From a virus, in the IMG/VR virus record IMGVR_UViG_3300037042_001489, positions 1 through 29,680 of that record: 29,680 bases of DNA; one strand, written 5' to 3'. Positions 1 through 5,968 of the stretch are shown here, piece after piece; positions within the stretch are counted from its first letter, which is position 1, and each line of letters starts with the position of its first letter. Below the pieces are notes generated by a model. The model had not been told where the DNA came from. It saw only the letters and a list, made by a program, of their open reading frames with translations, and ran no database searches. The position numbers were made by a program, and so were the translations under genes.

Positions 1-1
1 A

Positions 2-172
2 GATACAGAGATGACGATGCGCGACTACTTCGCAGCCAAGGTGCTGCCGTGGGTGTTGGCTGATATTGAAGTGGATATGAACGTGGGCCGTCCGTTTCAT
101 GAAGCCGCTGCCGAGTTTGCCTATGACATTGCCGATGCAATGATGAAAGAACGTGCTTTGGTAGCCAAATGA
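2..172 (+). CDS. Conserved small phage protein, 5'-truncated by window edge
   Basis: The frame is open from the window edge to the TGA at 170-172. It reads MTMRDYFAAK from an ATG at base 11 and ends with an Ala/Met-rich helix (AEFAYDIADAMMKERALVAK). The RDYFAAK...ADAMMK pattern is one I recognise from small phage and prophage proteins of unknown function, where it is usually preceded by a short N-terminal stretch, so the true start is probably outside the window. The ATG at 11 is the alternative, but no ribosome binding site can be judged there. The stop overlaps the next start (ATGA), which suggests translational coupling. No enzymatic motif is visible. Confidence 0.6.
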   Translation, partial: DTEMTMRDYFAAKVLPWVLADIEVDMNVGRPFHEAAAEFAYDIADAMMKERALVAK

Positions 173-465
173 CTAAGCCAAAAGACACCACCAAGCTCAG
201 CATATCTGAGCGCACCAAGCAGGTGCTTCGTGTGAACCAAGAGAACCCGGCCCATGCGATGGCTCCCTACACTGACAAGAACCCACCCACGTACGTGCGT
301 GGGGGTGCGGTGCTGTTACCTAAGCGCCTCGGTCAAGCGCTGCCTGCAAATAACAATCTGTTCAAGCGCGACACCTACGTTGTTGGTGACGGTGAGCGTA
401 TGCAGTCAGGTCGCCCCGGTGCTGACGATCATTTTAAATACAAGTCCAAAGGAGATTCAGTATGA
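169..465 (+). CDS. Hypothetical phage protein, 98 aa
   Basis: This is a basic, polar 98-residue protein with no membrane segment, signal peptide or catalytic motif that I recognise. It contains VRGGAVLLPKRLGQALPA around residues 43-60 and a charged C-terminus. The start is set by an ATGA overlap with the preceding gene, and its own stop overlaps the ATG of the following small membrane-protein gene in the same way (462-465). The gene therefore sits inside a coupled early polycistron. I do not recognise the family. Its reality rests on the position, overlaps and lack of a competing frame. Confidence 0.65.
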   Translation: MTKPKDTTKLSISERTKQVLRVNQENPAHAMAPYTDKNPPTYVRGGAVLLPKRLGQALPANNNLFKRDTYVVGDGERMQSGRPGADDHFKYKSKGDSV

Positions 466-605
466 GTATGTTTAAAGAAATCATGGGTTGGGTGGGGGCT
501 ATCACATGGACGTTCATTCTCCTTGCTCTAGCAGCCGCAGGGATTGGGTTCGTCGTAGGCTTCTGCTTTGCGGTAGCTCGTATGACTTTCAAGTATTGGA
601 GTTGA
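462..605 (+). CDS. Small single-span membrane protein, 47 aa
   Basis: A 47-residue frame begins at the ATG at 462, overlapping the upstream stop (ATGA), and ends with TGA at 603-605, two bases before the next ATG. Residues about 10-39 are strongly hydrophobic (ITWTFILLALAAAGIGFVVG), consistent with one transmembrane helix, followed by a short basic/aromatic tail (ARMTFKYWS). AGGAG lies just upstream (450-454) as a ribosome binding site. The function is unknown. Small inner-membrane proteins in early phage operons can act on the host envelope or exclude other phages, but nothing here shows this. It could be non-functional, but its tight fit between coupled genes argues for a real gene. Confidence 0.6.
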   Translation: MSMFKEIMGWVGAITWTFILLALAAAGIGFVVGFCFAVARMTFKYWS

Positions 606-606
606 T

Positions 607-903
607 ATGAAAACAACACTAGAAACCTTGTGGCAGTCTGTCAGACAGTACCCCCCAAAAGACATACCTGAAGAGGCTGTTATTGACGTACCCGTAGTGC
701 AGTTCAAACGTGATCGCATTATTGCGTTCGTAGTAAAGCATGGCCCGTGCACAGCCCGACACGTATCAGAGCGCATGTTCTTAAACGCAGCGGTAGTGAA
801 TGCAACGCTAGGCCAAGCAGTACGAGCGAAGCTACTGACGCGAGAGAAGCGCCACTCTTCAGGTGTGGTACAGCTAGTTAACTTTTATTCGGGGGTCGTA
901 TGA
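607..903 (+). CDS. Probable winged-helix DNA-binding protein, 98 aa
   Basis: A 98-residue protein. Residues about 37-82 have the pattern of a winged helix-turn-helix: a helix (RIIAFVVKHGP), then TARHVSERMFLN and AAVVNATLGQAVRAKLLTRE as a possible recognition helix, ending in a hydrophobic beta-like segment (SGVVQLVNFY). This order fits a small MarR/GntR-like wing domain, but I cannot assign a family. It starts one base after the preceding stop, and its stop is overlapped by the next ATG (900). It may regulate early phage or host transcription; that is inference from the fold pattern only. Confidence 0.6.
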   Translation: MKTTLETLWQSVRQYPPKDIPEEAVIDVPVVQFKRDRIIAFVVKHGPCTARHVSERMFLNAAVVNATLGQAVRAKLLTREKRHSSGVVQLVNFYSGVV

Positions 904-995
904 CTTGGCCCTTCCCCCTGACCTTGCCCGTGAAGCAGCCGAACGCACCACTGCCTAAGTTCAACCCTAACAATTACGAGGACGCACCGCTATGA
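900..995 (+). CDS. Pro-rich mini-protein, 31 aa
   Basis: A 31-codon frame from the ATG at 900 (ATGA overlap with the upstream stop) to TGA at 993-995, which again overlaps the next ATG at 992. The product is Pro/Asn-rich, starting MTWPFPLTLP and ending NNYEDAPL. I recall similar very short WPFP...EDAPL proteins in phages of Burkholderiales, with no known function. Perfect ATGA junctions at both ends support translation as part of the coupled chain. No ordered domain can be expected at this length. It may equally serve as a translational relay for the downstream gene. Confidence 0.5.
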   Translation: MTWPFPLTLPVKQPNAPLPKFNPNNYEDAPL

Positions 996-1246
996 ACAAA
1001 AACAAAATACAAGAACTTGCTGAACAGGCGGGACTTTTAGGCCCAAGCAGTCGAGTAGGCAAGGCGCATGAGGCTACAGAAAAGTTTGCTGCACTAATTA
1101 TTGCAGAGTGTGCCAAGGCGTGTGAACCGCGCACGTGGGTTGGGCTGACGGATGAGTGGGTCACAAGTGCGGGGGCAGTAGGGCGGCGAGATTTACTGGT
1201 AGCCCGAGCCATCGAAGCCAAACTGAAGGAACTCAATCATGACTAA
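992..1246 (+). CDS. Small phage protein with WVGLTDEW / ARAIEAKLKE module, 84 aa
   Basis: An 84-residue protein. The N-terminal half (MNKNKIQELAEQAG, then FAALIIAECAKACE) is helical and resembles a common short phage module. The C-terminal half carries TWVGLTDEWV and ends ARAIEAKLKELNHD. That second half is shared with the protein at 1766-2161, which ends ERAIEAKLKERNHD, so this is one member of a locally duplicated, module-shuffled set. Its ATG overlaps the preceding stop, and its end overlaps the next gene by 8 bases (CATGACTAA). No catalytic residues stand out and the function is unknown. Confidence 0.65.
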   Translation: MNKNKIQELAEQAGLLGPSSRVGKAHEATEKFAALIIAECAKACEPRTWVGLTDEWVTSAGAVGRRDLLVARAIEAKLKELNHD

Positions 1247-1255
1247 AGATGAAGC
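1208..1255 (+). repeat. Direct repeat copy 1 at a gene-gene junction
   Basis: This 48-base stretch matches bases 2123-2170 at 40 of 48 positions by eye. It covers the end of one gene (AIEAKLKELNHD), the 8-base overlap and the start of the next (MTKDEA). The same junction between genes is therefore present twice, about 0.9 kb apart, which indicates duplication of a module that includes the junction. Confidence 0.7.
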
Positions 1256-1769
1256 ACTGAAGCTGGCGCTTGTGGCGCTGGAGAATATCGAGAAGATTCG
1301 GGTGTACGAGGGACTTGCATGGATACCCCATTCACTTGAAGATAGCGCTATTACCGCCATCAAAAAAGCCTTGTCGCAGCCAGAGCCTGTGGAAGAAACG
1401 CCAGAGCAGCACGATTACAGATTGGCGTGCGAGTCGGTAGAAGGTGCTGACCACACTCCCCCACCATCGGAACAGCCAGAGCAGGAGCCACTTGAATATT
1501 GGAACGCAGTAGAAGGATGGGTAAAGATTGATGAGGTGCGTCAGCACTTTGAAACCGTCAGTTGCGGGACGATTTACAAGAAAGCTGGCGAAGGCCGCGT
1601 GCCTCTCTACACCGCCCCACCAAAGCGCAAGCCACTGACTGACCAGCGGATAAATGAGGTTTACCAAGAGGCCACATGCCAATCATTGCGCCCTCAAGAT
1701 TACAAGTTGGTCCGAGAATTCGCCCGAGCCATTGAAGCCGCCCACGACATTAAGGAGTTATTGAAATGA
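1239..1769 (+). CDS. Modular small phage protein, 176 aa (paralogue of its neighbours)
   Basis: A 176-residue protein made of modules seen in adjacent genes. The N-terminus (DEALKLALVALENIEK ... AITAIKKALSQPE) matches the start of the 1766-2161 product (DEALKRALDVL ... AITAIQEALAQPE). The middle is Gln/Glu/Pro-rich (linker-like, about residues 46-85). It is followed by a segment ending VPLYTAPPKRKPLTDQRI, which has a counterpart in the neighbour (VALYTTPQKR). The C-terminal FARAIEAAHDIK is a variant of the RAIEAKLK ending. Such mosaic proteins are common in phages of Burkholderiales, and I know of no assigned function. It overlaps the genes on both sides (8 bases upstream, ATGA downstream). 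Confidence 0.65.
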   Translation: MTKDEALKLALVALENIEKIRVYEGLAWIPHSLEDSAITAIKKALSQPEPVEETPEQHDYRLACESVEGADHTPPPSEQPEQEPLEYWNAVEGWVKIDEVRQHFETVSCGTIYKKAGEGRVPLYTAPPKRKPLTDQRINEVYQEATCQSLRPQDYKLVREFARAIEAAHDIKELLK

Positions 1770-2161
1770 GTGATGAAGCACTGAAGCGGGCGCTTGATGT
1801 CTTAATCAGCTACCGTAAAGTAGTTAAAAAATACGGATATGCTTTTGAAAAGGGAGATGAGGCCATCACCGCAATCCAAGAGGCCTTGGCACAGCCAGAG
1901 CAGGAGCCTGTGGCGTATTTGTGCGAGAACGCAGTAGGTCACAAGTATTTCCGATGGAAGAAGCCTTCAAGCGAATACAAGCCTGTTGCCCTCTACACCA
2001 CCCCACAAAAACGCCCGTGGGTTGGGCTGACTGATGCGGAATGGTCTAATTTATACGAAGCACATCACGATAAGTACAACTTACCGAAGCAGGGAAGCCC
2101 TGATGGGATGGATTATGAAAGAGCTATTGAAGCCAAGTTGAAGGAGCGCAACCATGACTAA
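1766..2161 (+). CDS. Modular small phage protein, 131 aa (paralogue of its neighbours)
   Basis: A 131-residue protein that fuses the N-terminal module of the 1239-1769 product (SDEALKRALDVL ... EAITAIQEALAQPEQEPVAY) to the C-terminal module of the 992-1246 product (PWVGLTDAEW ... ERAIEAKLKERNHD). The central part (VALYTTPQKR) also has a counterpart in the 176-residue neighbour. It is thus a direct example of module recombination. It starts in an ATGA overlap and ends overlapping the next gene by 8 bases, within the 48-base repeat copy at 2123-2170. No active-site motif is visible and the function is unknown. Confidence 0.65.
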   Translation: MSDEALKRALDVLISYRKVVKKYGYAFEKGDEAITAIQEALAQPEQEPVAYLCENAVGHKYFRWKKPSSEYKPVALYTTPQKRPWVGLTDAEWSNLYEAHHDKYNLPKQGSPDGMDYERAIEAKLKERNHD

Positions 2162-2170
2162 AGAAGAAGC
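2123..2170 (+). repeat. Direct repeat copy 2 at a gene-gene junction
   Basis: Second copy of the 48-base junction repeat described at 1208-1255 (40 of 48 bases identical by eye). It spans the end of the 131-residue gene (AIEAKLKERNHD), the 8-base overlap and the start of the next gene (MTKEEA). Confidence 0.7.
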
Positions 2171-2417
2171 CTTAGACATAGCGATGAAGCAGTATTCACG
2201 CTTGCATTACCCAGATGATTGCAAAACCTTTAAACAGGGCTATGAAGCCGGGTGGACTAACGCCGAACAAAATTTGGTTCTGTCTTATCTAGCCGAACGA
2301 CACTTCTGTCAACGCTGTGGCAAGCGGTTGCATGATGCACTAGGCCCGGTAAGTCTCCACACTTGCACACCACCTCAACCGAGAATGTTTGACGAATACG
2401 GGAACAAGCTGCCATGA
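2154..2417 (+). CDS. Small Cys-containing phage protein, 87 aa
   Basis: An 87-residue protein beginning MTKEEALDIAMKQY, a start similar to its upstream neighbours, and containing a C-x2-C pair (residues about 60-63, HFCQRCGKRL) followed later by HTCTPPQ. The HFCQRCGKRL...HTCTPP arrangement, which I recognise from small phage proteins, could form a one-site zinc ribbon using the later His and Cys, though the fourth ligand is not certain. Nothing shows a specific function. The start is fixed by the 8-base overlap with the previous gene, and the stop overlaps the following ATG (2414). Confidence 0.6.
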   Translation: MTKEEALDIAMKQYSRLHYPDDCKTFKQGYEAGWTNAEQNLVLSYLAERHFCQRCGKRLHDALGPVSLHTCTPPQPRMFDEYGNKLP

Positions 2418-2620
2418 CAAGCCATAAGATAACCAAGGATGGGGCGGCTGCGGTTACTACCGAATCCATATGGATGCCGATTGATGAGAACACACCGCGA
2501 GGTGTAACGATGTGGATGATTAACAAGCGCAGCAACGTGGCACAGAAGGGTCAGTACCATGATGGAGAAAAGTTCTTTGACCACTGGTTTCCCCTACCTA
2601 CATTCGATAAGGAATTATGA
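2414..2620 (+). CDS. DUF551-like small phage protein, 68 aa
   Basis: A 68-residue protein with the outline of the DUF551 family: a Trp-x-Pro segment (SIWMPIDENTPRG, residues about 18-30), a central beta-like stretch (VTMWMIN) and a closing FFDHWFPLP, matching the usual W-[IM]-P...P ... HW-[MF]-PLP pattern. DUF551 proteins are short, frequent in phages and of unknown function. It is coupled by ATGA overlap to the genes on both sides. The family match is from memory of the pattern and should be confirmed by profile search. Confidence 0.6.
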   Translation: MTSHKITKDGAAAVTTESIWMPIDENTPRGVTMWMINKRSNVAQKGQYHDGEKFFDHWFPLPTFDKEL

Positions 2621-2913
2621 GAACATCAAACCACGCTGATATACGAGCGCACTTACATGCGTATCAAGATGGACTGAGCGTTGCTGAGTTATCAAAGCAG
2701 ATTGAAATCCCTCAATCTGCTGTGTTGCAAGCATTAAAGGCTATGCCTGATACATACATAGACCGATGGGTTGAAGTGTTTCACAGACCTCCGCACGCTA
2801 TATGGTGTGTGGTTATACCACCAGAGAATTGCCCTAAACCAATACCAAAAGGAAGAAATAAAAATGGACGACCTACCCAACTTCGCAGCATGGAATATTC
2901 ATACACTGGCTAA
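2617..2913 (+). CDS. Probable winged-helix protein, 98 aa
   Basis: A 98-residue protein. Residues about 6-52 look like a winged helix-turn-helix: DIRAHLHAYQDGLSVAELSKQI (first helices), EIPQSAVLQALKAMPDTYI (recognition helix), then strand-like segments (VEVFHRP, AIWCVVIPP). The pattern resembles transcriptional regulators and replication-initiator wings, but no family is assigned. It is the second winged-helix candidate in the early cluster, after 607-903. It starts in an ATGA overlap. Its 3' end overlaps the next gene by 50 bases, the longest overlap in the cluster, where its tail is basic and low complexity. Confidence 0.55.
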   Translation: MRTSNHADIRAHLHAYQDGLSVAELSKQIEIPQSAVLQALKAMPDTYIDRWVEVFHRPPHAIWCVVIPPENCPKPIPKGRNKNGRPTQLRSMEYSYTG

Positions 2914-3046
2914 GTTTGCAACCGATGCGTACAAGCGCATGCAAGAGCAGCAAGATGCTATGGAGCTTATGCGTAATGACTTGAGAACAGCGATGGAAAA
3001 TTATCGCAAACTTGTTAAGGAGATTTATGATGGCAACAACCCCTGA
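2864..3046 (+). CDS. Small coiled-coil phage protein, 60 aa
   Basis: A 60-residue, helix-rich protein (start MDDLPNFAAWNIHTLAKFA, then DAYKRMQEQQDAMELMRNDL and a charged helix). The start at 2864 is chosen over an in-frame ATG at 2771. AAGGAAG lies upstream (2849-2855), the sequence from LPNFAAW onward is of a type I recognise in phages, and the longer form would lie mostly inside the upstream gene. The second half is probably a coiled coil. It ends inside the start of the VRR-NUC gene and contains that gene's ribosome binding site. Function unknown. Confidence 0.6.
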   Translation: MDDLPNFAAWNIHTLAKFATDAYKRMQEQQDAMELMRNDLRTAMENYRKLVKEIYDGNNP

Positions 3047-3335
3047 AGGAAAAGTTAAGGCAGCGGTGAGAAAGATTCTTGACGCTGCGGACGTGTACTA
3101 CTTCATGCCTCCGGGCATGGGGCTGGGTCGTGCGGGTATACCTGACATCATCTGCTGCATGGATGGGTTCTTTGTGGCCTTTGAGTTGAAGGCAGGCAAG
3201 GGCAAGACAACAGCGCTGCAAGACAGGGAGATTGCAGCCATCAACTCGCACGGTGGTAAAGCGTATGTGATAAACGAGAGTAACATTGATGACGTATATG
3301 AAATCATCGAATGGACAAACAACAACTGTGCATAG
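3030..3335 (+). CDS. VRR-NUC domain nuclease, 101 aa
   Basis: A single-domain VRR-NUC protein (PF08774, PD-(D/E)XK superfamily), the fold also found in eukaryotic FAN1 and in many stand-alone phage nucleases. Visible motifs are an N-terminal EGKVKAAV helix (E6), then GRAGIPDIIC (G36, P38, D39), then FELKAGKGK (E52-x-K54) and Q64, which together form the metal-dependent active site. The full-length single-domain form is typical. The start at 3030 is preferred because AAGGAG (3017-3022) is 7 bases upstream; the adjacent ATG at 3027 is possible. It probably cuts structured or branched DNA in phage replication or recombination. It lies just before the polymerase block. Confidence 0.85.
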   Translation: MATTPEGKVKAAVRKILDAADVYYFMPPGMGLGRAGIPDIICCMDGFFVAFELKAGKGKTTALQDREIAAINSHGGKAYVINESNIDDVYEIIEWTNNNCA

Positions 3336-3344
3336 GAGAACCAA

Positions 3345-3632
3345 ATGAACAAAAAAGAATTTAAAGAAATTGCCGAGCTAATTGAAAGCAGGCGAGAAAA
3401 AATGGGTAGTGAAAATGCGGACCGCATGGTGCGCGTATTTGAAATCATCTCACGCAGCTTCGCAGATGAAGATGGTGAGGGGGCACTGCTAATCACGGCA
3501 AGCAACGAGGCGTTGGGATTGATGGTGCTCAACGTAGACCCGGCAAGAACGCTGGATATTCTTGGGCTTGTCTTCACCAGCATGCACGCATCAATGATGC
3601 ACGGCGCACCTGAACGGGAGTTATTCAATTGA
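3345..3632 (+). CDS. Hypothetical phage protein, 95 aa
   Basis: A 95-residue acidic, mainly helical protein that I do not recognise. It starts with a charged helix (MNKKEFKEIAELIESRREK), has a central EISRSF/DEDGEGALLITASNEA region and ends with a hydrophobic helix (ILGLVFTSMHASMMHG). A ribosome binding site (AGGAGA) lies upstream of 3345, within and after the VRR-NUC stop. The stop overlaps the start of the DNA polymerase gene by 4 bases (ATTGAGC; the polymerase start at 3629 is TTG), so the two are translationally coupled. That adjacency suggests, without proving, a replication-related role. Confidence 0.6.
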   Translation: MNKKEFKEIAELIESRREKMGSENADRMVRVFEIISRSFADEDGEGALLITASNEALGLMVLNVDPARTLDILGLVFTSMHASMMHGAPERELFN

Positions 3633-5638
3633 GCAAACCATTCGACAGAATTATTACCATCGACTTTGAAACAAGATGGTCAACCAAGCCCGTGTCATGG
3701 AGTCCTGACGGCCCATACACACTCAGCAAGATGACAACTGAGGAGTACATACGTGATACAAAATTCTTTGCATTCGGAGCGTGCCTACATGAATACGGCA
3801 CCGATGCAGTTACTCAGTGGTATGGAGGAGATGAGCTACATAGAGTCCTATCAACATACGATTGGGGACGAACGGCAATCTTGGCACATAACGCCCAATT
3901 CGACGTTGCCATCCTCGCTTGGAGGTATAGCACGCACCCCTGTTTCATCTTCGACACGCTGTCGATGGCACGCGCTCTCCGTGGCATTGAGGTTGGCAAC
4001 AGTCTCGCCAAACTTGCGGCAGATTTTGGTCTTCCCGAAAAAGGGAAAGCCGTGTATGAAACTGATGGACTGGAATCAATTACAGGAGAGATTGAACGTA
4101 GCCTCGCAGAATACTGCATGCACGACACCTATCTTTGTGAACGAATTTTCCAGAACTTACTGGATGGATTTCCCACCAACGAGCTTCGACTCATCGACAT
4201 GACGTTGAAGATGTACACCGAGCCTGTCTTGGTGCTCGACAAGCTGATGCTTGCCAACGCACTGGAGGATGAGAAGGAGAAGCGGGAAGAGTTGTTAACA
4301 CGCCTTGGTGTGACTGACGCAGCACTGGCAAGCAACGGGCAGTTCGCTGCACTGTTGGAGGCAGTCGGTATGCCACCACCCATGAAGAAAAAGAAGCCGA
4401 CTATAAAGACTCCTGAACCGATAGGCATGAACTATGCCTTTGCCAAGACGGACGCTATGTTCCAAGCTATGCTTAACGGGGACAACGAAGATGTAGCTGC
4501 GCTGTGCGAAGCAAGACTCAAGGTTAAGTCCACCAGTGAGCGCACCAGAGCGCAGCGTTTCTTGGACATTAGCCATCGGGGCACCCTACCCGTACCACTC
4601 AGCTATTACGGGGCTGTAACAGGCCGCTGGACGGCAAGCAAGGGCAGTGCGATCAATATGCAGAACCTCAAGCGTGGATCATTCTTGCGTAAGGCGATCA
4701 TGGCCCCTGAAGGGCACCAACTGGTGGTGGGCGACTTGTCCCAGATTGAGCCACGGGTACTCGCATGGTTAGCAGACTATGAAGATATGATGGACATCTT
4801 CCGTGCAGGGGGCGACCCGTATGCTGCTTTTGGTGCACAGATGTTTAACATACCGGGCATGACCAAAGAGAGTCACCCGGACCTGCGTCAGAGCGCCAAG
4901 TCTGCGTTGTTGGGGTGTGGGTATGGGCTAGGCTGGGCATCGTTCGCAAGCCAGCTTCTGGTAGGGTTCCTTGGCGCTCCACCTGTGCGGTACTCACGCA
5001 AGTTTGCGCGGCAGCTTGGGGTTGACCAGAAACTAGCGCAGGAGTTCTTGGAGTGGCGCACCACCGAGGCTACGCTGCTGGACATACCCCACACTTGTTC
5101 CATAGAGGAGCTAGTGCACCATGCCATTGCAGCCAAGCGCATCATTGACATCTATCGTTCCACTGCGTATCAGGTGGTGTCATTCTGGAACACGTGCAGC
5201 AGTTTGCTGGAGTCTGCCCTTTACAGGGGTGTAGAGGCTAAATATAAGTGTTTGACATTTAGAAAAGAAGCTATAGAATTGCCAAACGGTATGGTACTTA
5301 AGTACCCAAACTTGCGTATACAGAAGGATGCTAAGGGTAGGGATCAGTTTGTGTATGGCGCAGACGCTACCAAGCTGTACGCAGGGAAGATAACAAACAA
5401 TGTTACGCAGGCATTGGCACGCATTGTTATGACGGATGGTATGCTGCGTGTATCCAAAAGGTACAGGATAGTTGGCACGGTGCACGACGAGTTGATCGCT
5501 GTTGTACCTGATGCAGAGGTTGAGTTCGCTAAGACTTGGGTCTTGGCGCAAATGACTATGGAGCCACGGTATTTACCGGGTATTCCGTTGACCGCTGACG
5601 GTGGTGCACACCGTAGATATGGACTAGCTAAAGGATAG
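3629..5638 (+). CDS. Family A DNA polymerase with 3'-5' exonuclease domain
   Basis: A 669-residue replicative polymerase of the PolA/T7 type. The N-terminal DEDDy proofreading exonuclease shows IDFET (D12, E14), NAQFD (D92) and Y162-x3-D166. The polymerase domain shows TGRW (331-334), motif A GDLSQIEPR (D369), the O-helix RQSAKSALLGCGYG (R420, K424, Y432) and motif C VHDE (D620, E621). The residue equivalent to E. coli F762 is L428. There is no 5'-3' exonuclease domain, as expected for a phage enzyme. The start codon is TTG at 3629, coupled to the previous stop; an alternative start further in would remove the exonuclease motif I. It is followed by the HExxH gene and the nuclease/helicase genes of the same operon. 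Confidence 0.95.
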   Translation: MSKPFDRIITIDFETRWSTKPVSWSPDGPYTLSKMTTEEYIRDTKFFAFGACLHEYGTDAVTQWYGGDELHRVLSTYDWGRTAILAHNAQFDVAILAWRYSTHPCFIFDTLSMARALRGIEVGNSLAKLAADFGLPEKGKAVYETDGLESITGEIERSLAEYCMHDTYLCERIFQNLLDGFPTNELRLIDMTLKMYTEPVLVLDKLMLANALEDEKEKREELLTRLGVTDAALASNGQFAALLEAVGMPPPMKKKKPTIKTPEPIGMNYAFAKTDAMFQAMLNGDNEDVAALCEARLKVKSTSERTRAQRFLDISHRGTLPVPLSYYGAVTGRWTASKGSAINMQNLKRGSFLRKAIMAPEGHQLVVGDLSQIEPRVLAWLADYEDMMDIFRAGGDPYAAFGAQMFNIPGMTKESHPDLRQSAKSALLGCGYGLGWASFASQLLVGFLGAPPVRYSRKFARQLGVDQKLAQEFLEWRTTEATLLDIPHTCSIEELVHHAIAAKRIIDIYRSTAYQVVSFWNTCSSLLESALYRGVEAKYKCLTFRKEAIELPNGMVLKYPNLRIQKDAKGRDQFVYGADATKLYAGKITNNVTQALARIVMTDGMLRVSKRYRIVGTVHDELIAVVPDAEVEFAKTWVLAQMTMEPRYLPGIPLTADGGAHRRYGLAKG

Positions 5639-5647
5639 GAGAAGTAA

Positions 5648-5968
5648 ATGATGGCAAAAATAAAAGCAATGTTTCCACGGCGCATGAGGGTGGGGAAGAA
5701 GCTGTACTCCATTGAGGTTGTGGAGGCAATGATAGAGAAGAACTGCATTGGCAGGGTTACGTACGCTGAGAAGCGTATTGAGATTGCAGCCAAGCACAAC
5801 AGCACAAACCGCTTCCGTTCTGGGGTGTCCCTCAGAGATACGTTTTGGCACGAGATGACACACGCTATCCTTGAGGATATGGGGCGACACACGCTGAACC
5901 GTGATGAAGCATTCGTCACCGAGTTCGCTAAACGTCTTTCACATTCTATTGACTCAGCGAGGTTCTAA
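5648..5968 (+). CDS. Small HExxH zinc metalloprotein, 106 aa
   Basis: A 106-residue protein with a zincin signature FWHEMTHAILEDMG (H68, E69, H72) and a probable third ligand E88 in DEAFVTEFA. The organisation resembles short SprT/ImmA-like phage metallopeptidases, in which the helix containing HExxH is followed by a Glu-bearing helix. The preceding basic beta-rich part (RRMRVGKKLYSIEVVE) may bind a partner. AGGAGA (5637-5642) supports the starts at 5648 or 5651. It lies between the polymerase and a recombination nuclease, so a role in removing a replication-blocking or host regulatory protein is possible, but the substrate is unknown. Confidence 0.75.
   Translation: MMAKIKAMFPRRMRVGKKLYSIEVVEAMIEKNCIGRVTYAEKRIEIAAKHNSTNRFRSGVSLRDTFWHEMTHAILEDMGRHTLNRDEAFVTEFAKRLSHSIDSARF

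Noticed and set aside
2771-3046. Longer form (91 codons) of the coiled-coil gene starting at 2771
   Set aside because: The first 31 codons lie wholly inside the upstream winged-helix gene, and a ribosome binding site is placed before the ATG at 2864.
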